NCBI GenBank assembly: GCA_013695575.1 | Contig: JACDAF010000102.1 | Coordinates: 1-5,740, forward strand | DNA: 5,740 bases | Direction: 5' to 3' | Source of the DNA: Chloroflexota bacterium | Lineage (GTDB): Bacteria; Chloroflexota; Limnocylindria; P2-11E | Shown here: positions 4,398 to 5,740 of the stretch, piece by piece | How the letters are laid out: each line of letters opens with the position of its first letter | Numbering within the stretch: the stretch's first letter is position 1 | Notes under the pieces: model-generated | Seen by the model: only the letters and a program-made list of their open reading frames with translations | Told to the model about the DNA's origin: nothing | Database searches by the model: none | Program-made: the position numbers and the translations under genes

Positions 4398-5740
4398 ATG
4401 TGCGGTGTGTGCGGGATCTGGGGACCGGCGCCGAGTGACCCGACCGAGGCCGCCCGCCTCACCTTCTTTGCGCTCTACGCGCTCCAGCACCGCGGTCAGG
4501 AGTCGGCCGGCATCGCGGCGACCGACGGGCGCGATCTGCGCGTCGTGAGGCGGATGGGCCTCGTGGGGCAGGTGTTCGCCGAGCCGGACCTGGCAGCGCT
4601 CGGCGGGCGCGCCGCGATGGGCCACACGCGCTACTCGACGACCGGGTCGTCACGTATCGAGAACGCGCAGCCGATGGTCGTGTCGGATCCGTGGCTCGGC
4701 GAGCTCGCGATCGGTCACAACGGCAATTGCATCAATGCGCGCGACCGGCGTGACCAGCTCGAGAGCGAGGGCGTCACGTTCACGACGTCGTCCGACACGG
4801 AGGTCGTGGCGAAGGCGATCGTCGCCGCCCCTGGCGCGACGTGGGACGAGCGCATCGTCGCGGCGCTCCCGACCCTGCAGGGCGCGTGGTCGCTCGTGAT
4901 GCTCACCCCGCACGCGCTCTACGCGGTGCGCGATCCACTCGGCGTACGGCCGCTCACGCTCGGCCGCAAGGGCCCGTCGTGGCTCGTCGCGAGCGAGACG
5001 AGCGCCTTCGACACCATCGGCGCCGAGACGGTGCGCGATGTGCTGCCGGGCGAGGTGCTCCGCCTCGACGACCGGGGCGTGACGCAGCTCGCGGACCTCG
5101 CCGCCGACCGTCGTGGCCTCTGCGTCTTCGAGCACGTCTACCTCGCGTCGGCCTCGAGCCGGCTCGGCGGGCAGACCGTCTACGCGACGCGGGAGCGCAT
5201 GGGCGAGATCCTTGCTCAAGAGGCCCCGGCTACGGCGGACGTCGTGATACCTGTACCTGACAGCGCGATCCCGGCCGCCGTCGGGTACGCGCGGGTGAGC
5301 GGCATCGCGTTCCGCGAGGGACTCATCAAGAACCGCTACATCGGGCGCACCTTCATCCAGCCGTCGCAGCAGCTGCGCGAGCACAGCGTGGCGCTCAAGT
5401 ACAACGCGCTGCGCGACGTGCTCGAGGGCAAGCGAGTGGTCGTCGTCGATGACTCGATCGTGCGCGGCTCGACGAGCGGCCCGATCGTGAGCCTGCTCCG
5501 CCGCAACGGTGCGCGCGAGGTGCACATGCGCATCTGCTCACCGCCGATCCGCCACCAGTGCTTCTTCGGCGTGGACATGGCCAGGCGCGACGAGCTCATC
5601 GCCTCGCGCCTCGAGGTGGACCAGATCCGCGCGCACATCGGCGCCGACTCGCTCGGCTATCTCTCTCTCGAGGGGATGATCTCGGCCACCGGAGCCACCT
5701 CCGGCGAGCTCTGCAGCGCGTGCTTCACCGGCGACTACCC
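4398..5740 (+). CDS. purF: Amidophosphoribosyltransferase (glutamine PRPP amidotransferase) PurF, 3' partial
   Basis: PurF makes 5-phosphoribosylamine from PRPP and glutamine, the first committed step of purine synthesis, in the cytoplasm. The frame is open from the ATG at 4398 through the right edge, giving 447 full residues; perhaps a few dozen C-terminal residues are missing. The N-terminal Ntn glutaminase domain begins MCGVCGIWG, with Cys2 as nucleophile after Met removal, then ALQHRGQESAG (28-38), GHTRYSTTG (75-83), GHNGN (106-110) and SSDTEV (131-136). The phosphoribosyltransferase domain carries VIPVPDSA (283-290), KNRYIGRTFIQP (311-322) and the PRPP loop VVVVDDSIVRGSTS (347-360). Cys242, Cys388, Cys439 and Cys442 match the four [4Fe-4S] ligands of the Bacillus-type enzyme; the first two are 146 residues apart, as in B. 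subtilis (236 and 382). Unlike that enzyme, no propeptide is seen. YLASASS (248-254) replaces the usual YFARPDS. purL lies 850 bases upstream, with an opposite-strand gene between, so purF probably has its own promoter. Confidence 0.97.
   Translation, partial: MCGVCGIWGPAPSDPTEAARLTFFALYALQHRGQESAGIAATDGRDLRVVRRMGLVGQVFAEPDLAALGGRAAMGHTRYSTTGSSRIENAQPMVVSDPWLGELAIGHNGNCINARDRRDQLESEGVTFTTSSDTEVVAKAIVAAPGATWDERIVAALPTLQGAWSLVMLTPHALYAVRDPLGVRPLTLGRKGPSWLVASETSAFDTIGAETVRDVLPGEVLRLDDRGVTQLADLAADRRGLCVFEHVYLASASSRLGGQTVYATRERMGEILAQEAPATADVVIPVPDSAIPAAVGYARVSGIAFREGLIKNRYIGRTFIQPSQQLREHSVALKYNALRDVLEGKRVVVVDDSIVRGSTSGPIVSLLRRNGAREVHMRICSPPIRHQCFFGVDMARRDELIASRLEVDQIRAHIGADSLGYLSLEGMISATGATSGELCSACFTGDY

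Noticed and set aside
4650..5525. 291-codon minus-strand frame opposite purF
   Set aside because: purF motifs run through the whole region in the plus frame; the minus translation is Arg/His-rich and shows no motif.

Overview
This is a GC-rich, densely coded bacterial window, with roughly two thirds or more G+C by eye, GTG/ATG starts and short intergenic gaps. The style of the proteins (a fused MNT-HEPN protein, a PurF with Met directly followed by the catalytic Cys, a P-loop kinase-like protein) would suit Chloroflexota or a related high-GC lineage. That placement is an impression from sequence feel, not a computed result.

Layout. Positions 1-825 (+) hold the 3' part of a gene for a nucleotidyltransferase (MNT) domain fused in frame to a HEPN/HepT-like domain, cut by the left window edge. 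Its stop codon overlaps by one base the start of a 69-residue, two-helix putative membrane protein (825-1034, +). A 119-bp gap with two small hairpins and a possible promoter leads to purL (1154-3547, +), the small-type phosphoribosylformylglycinamidine synthase subunit. Tail-to-tail with purL, on the minus strand, is a P-loop NTPase/kinase-like gene of unknown substrate (3619-4272). A 125-bp divergent intergenic region, with an AT-rich imperfect palindrome and a repeat/hairpin over the ribosome binding site, leads to purF (4398 to beyond the right edge, +), the glutamine PRPP amidotransferase.

How it works together. PurF catalyses the first step of de novo purine synthesis (PRPP to phosphoribosylamine) and PurL the fourth (FGAR to FGAM). 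The core of the window is therefore a piece of a purine-biosynthesis cluster. The partners a small PurL needs, PurS and PurQ, are not beside it in this window. The opposite-strand kinase gene separates purL from purF, so purF must have its own promoter or depend on read-through. The MNT-HEPN pair at the left is a separate unit related to the HepT/MntA toxin-antitoxin family, but its RNase motif looks degenerate.

I see no RNA genes, CRISPR array, insertion sequence or phage gene. No stretch longer than 300 bases lacks a gene. The most unusual observations are the MNT-HEPN fusion with a lost HEPN histidine, the purF leader structures, and the iron-sulfur-type PurF that appears to lack a propeptide.
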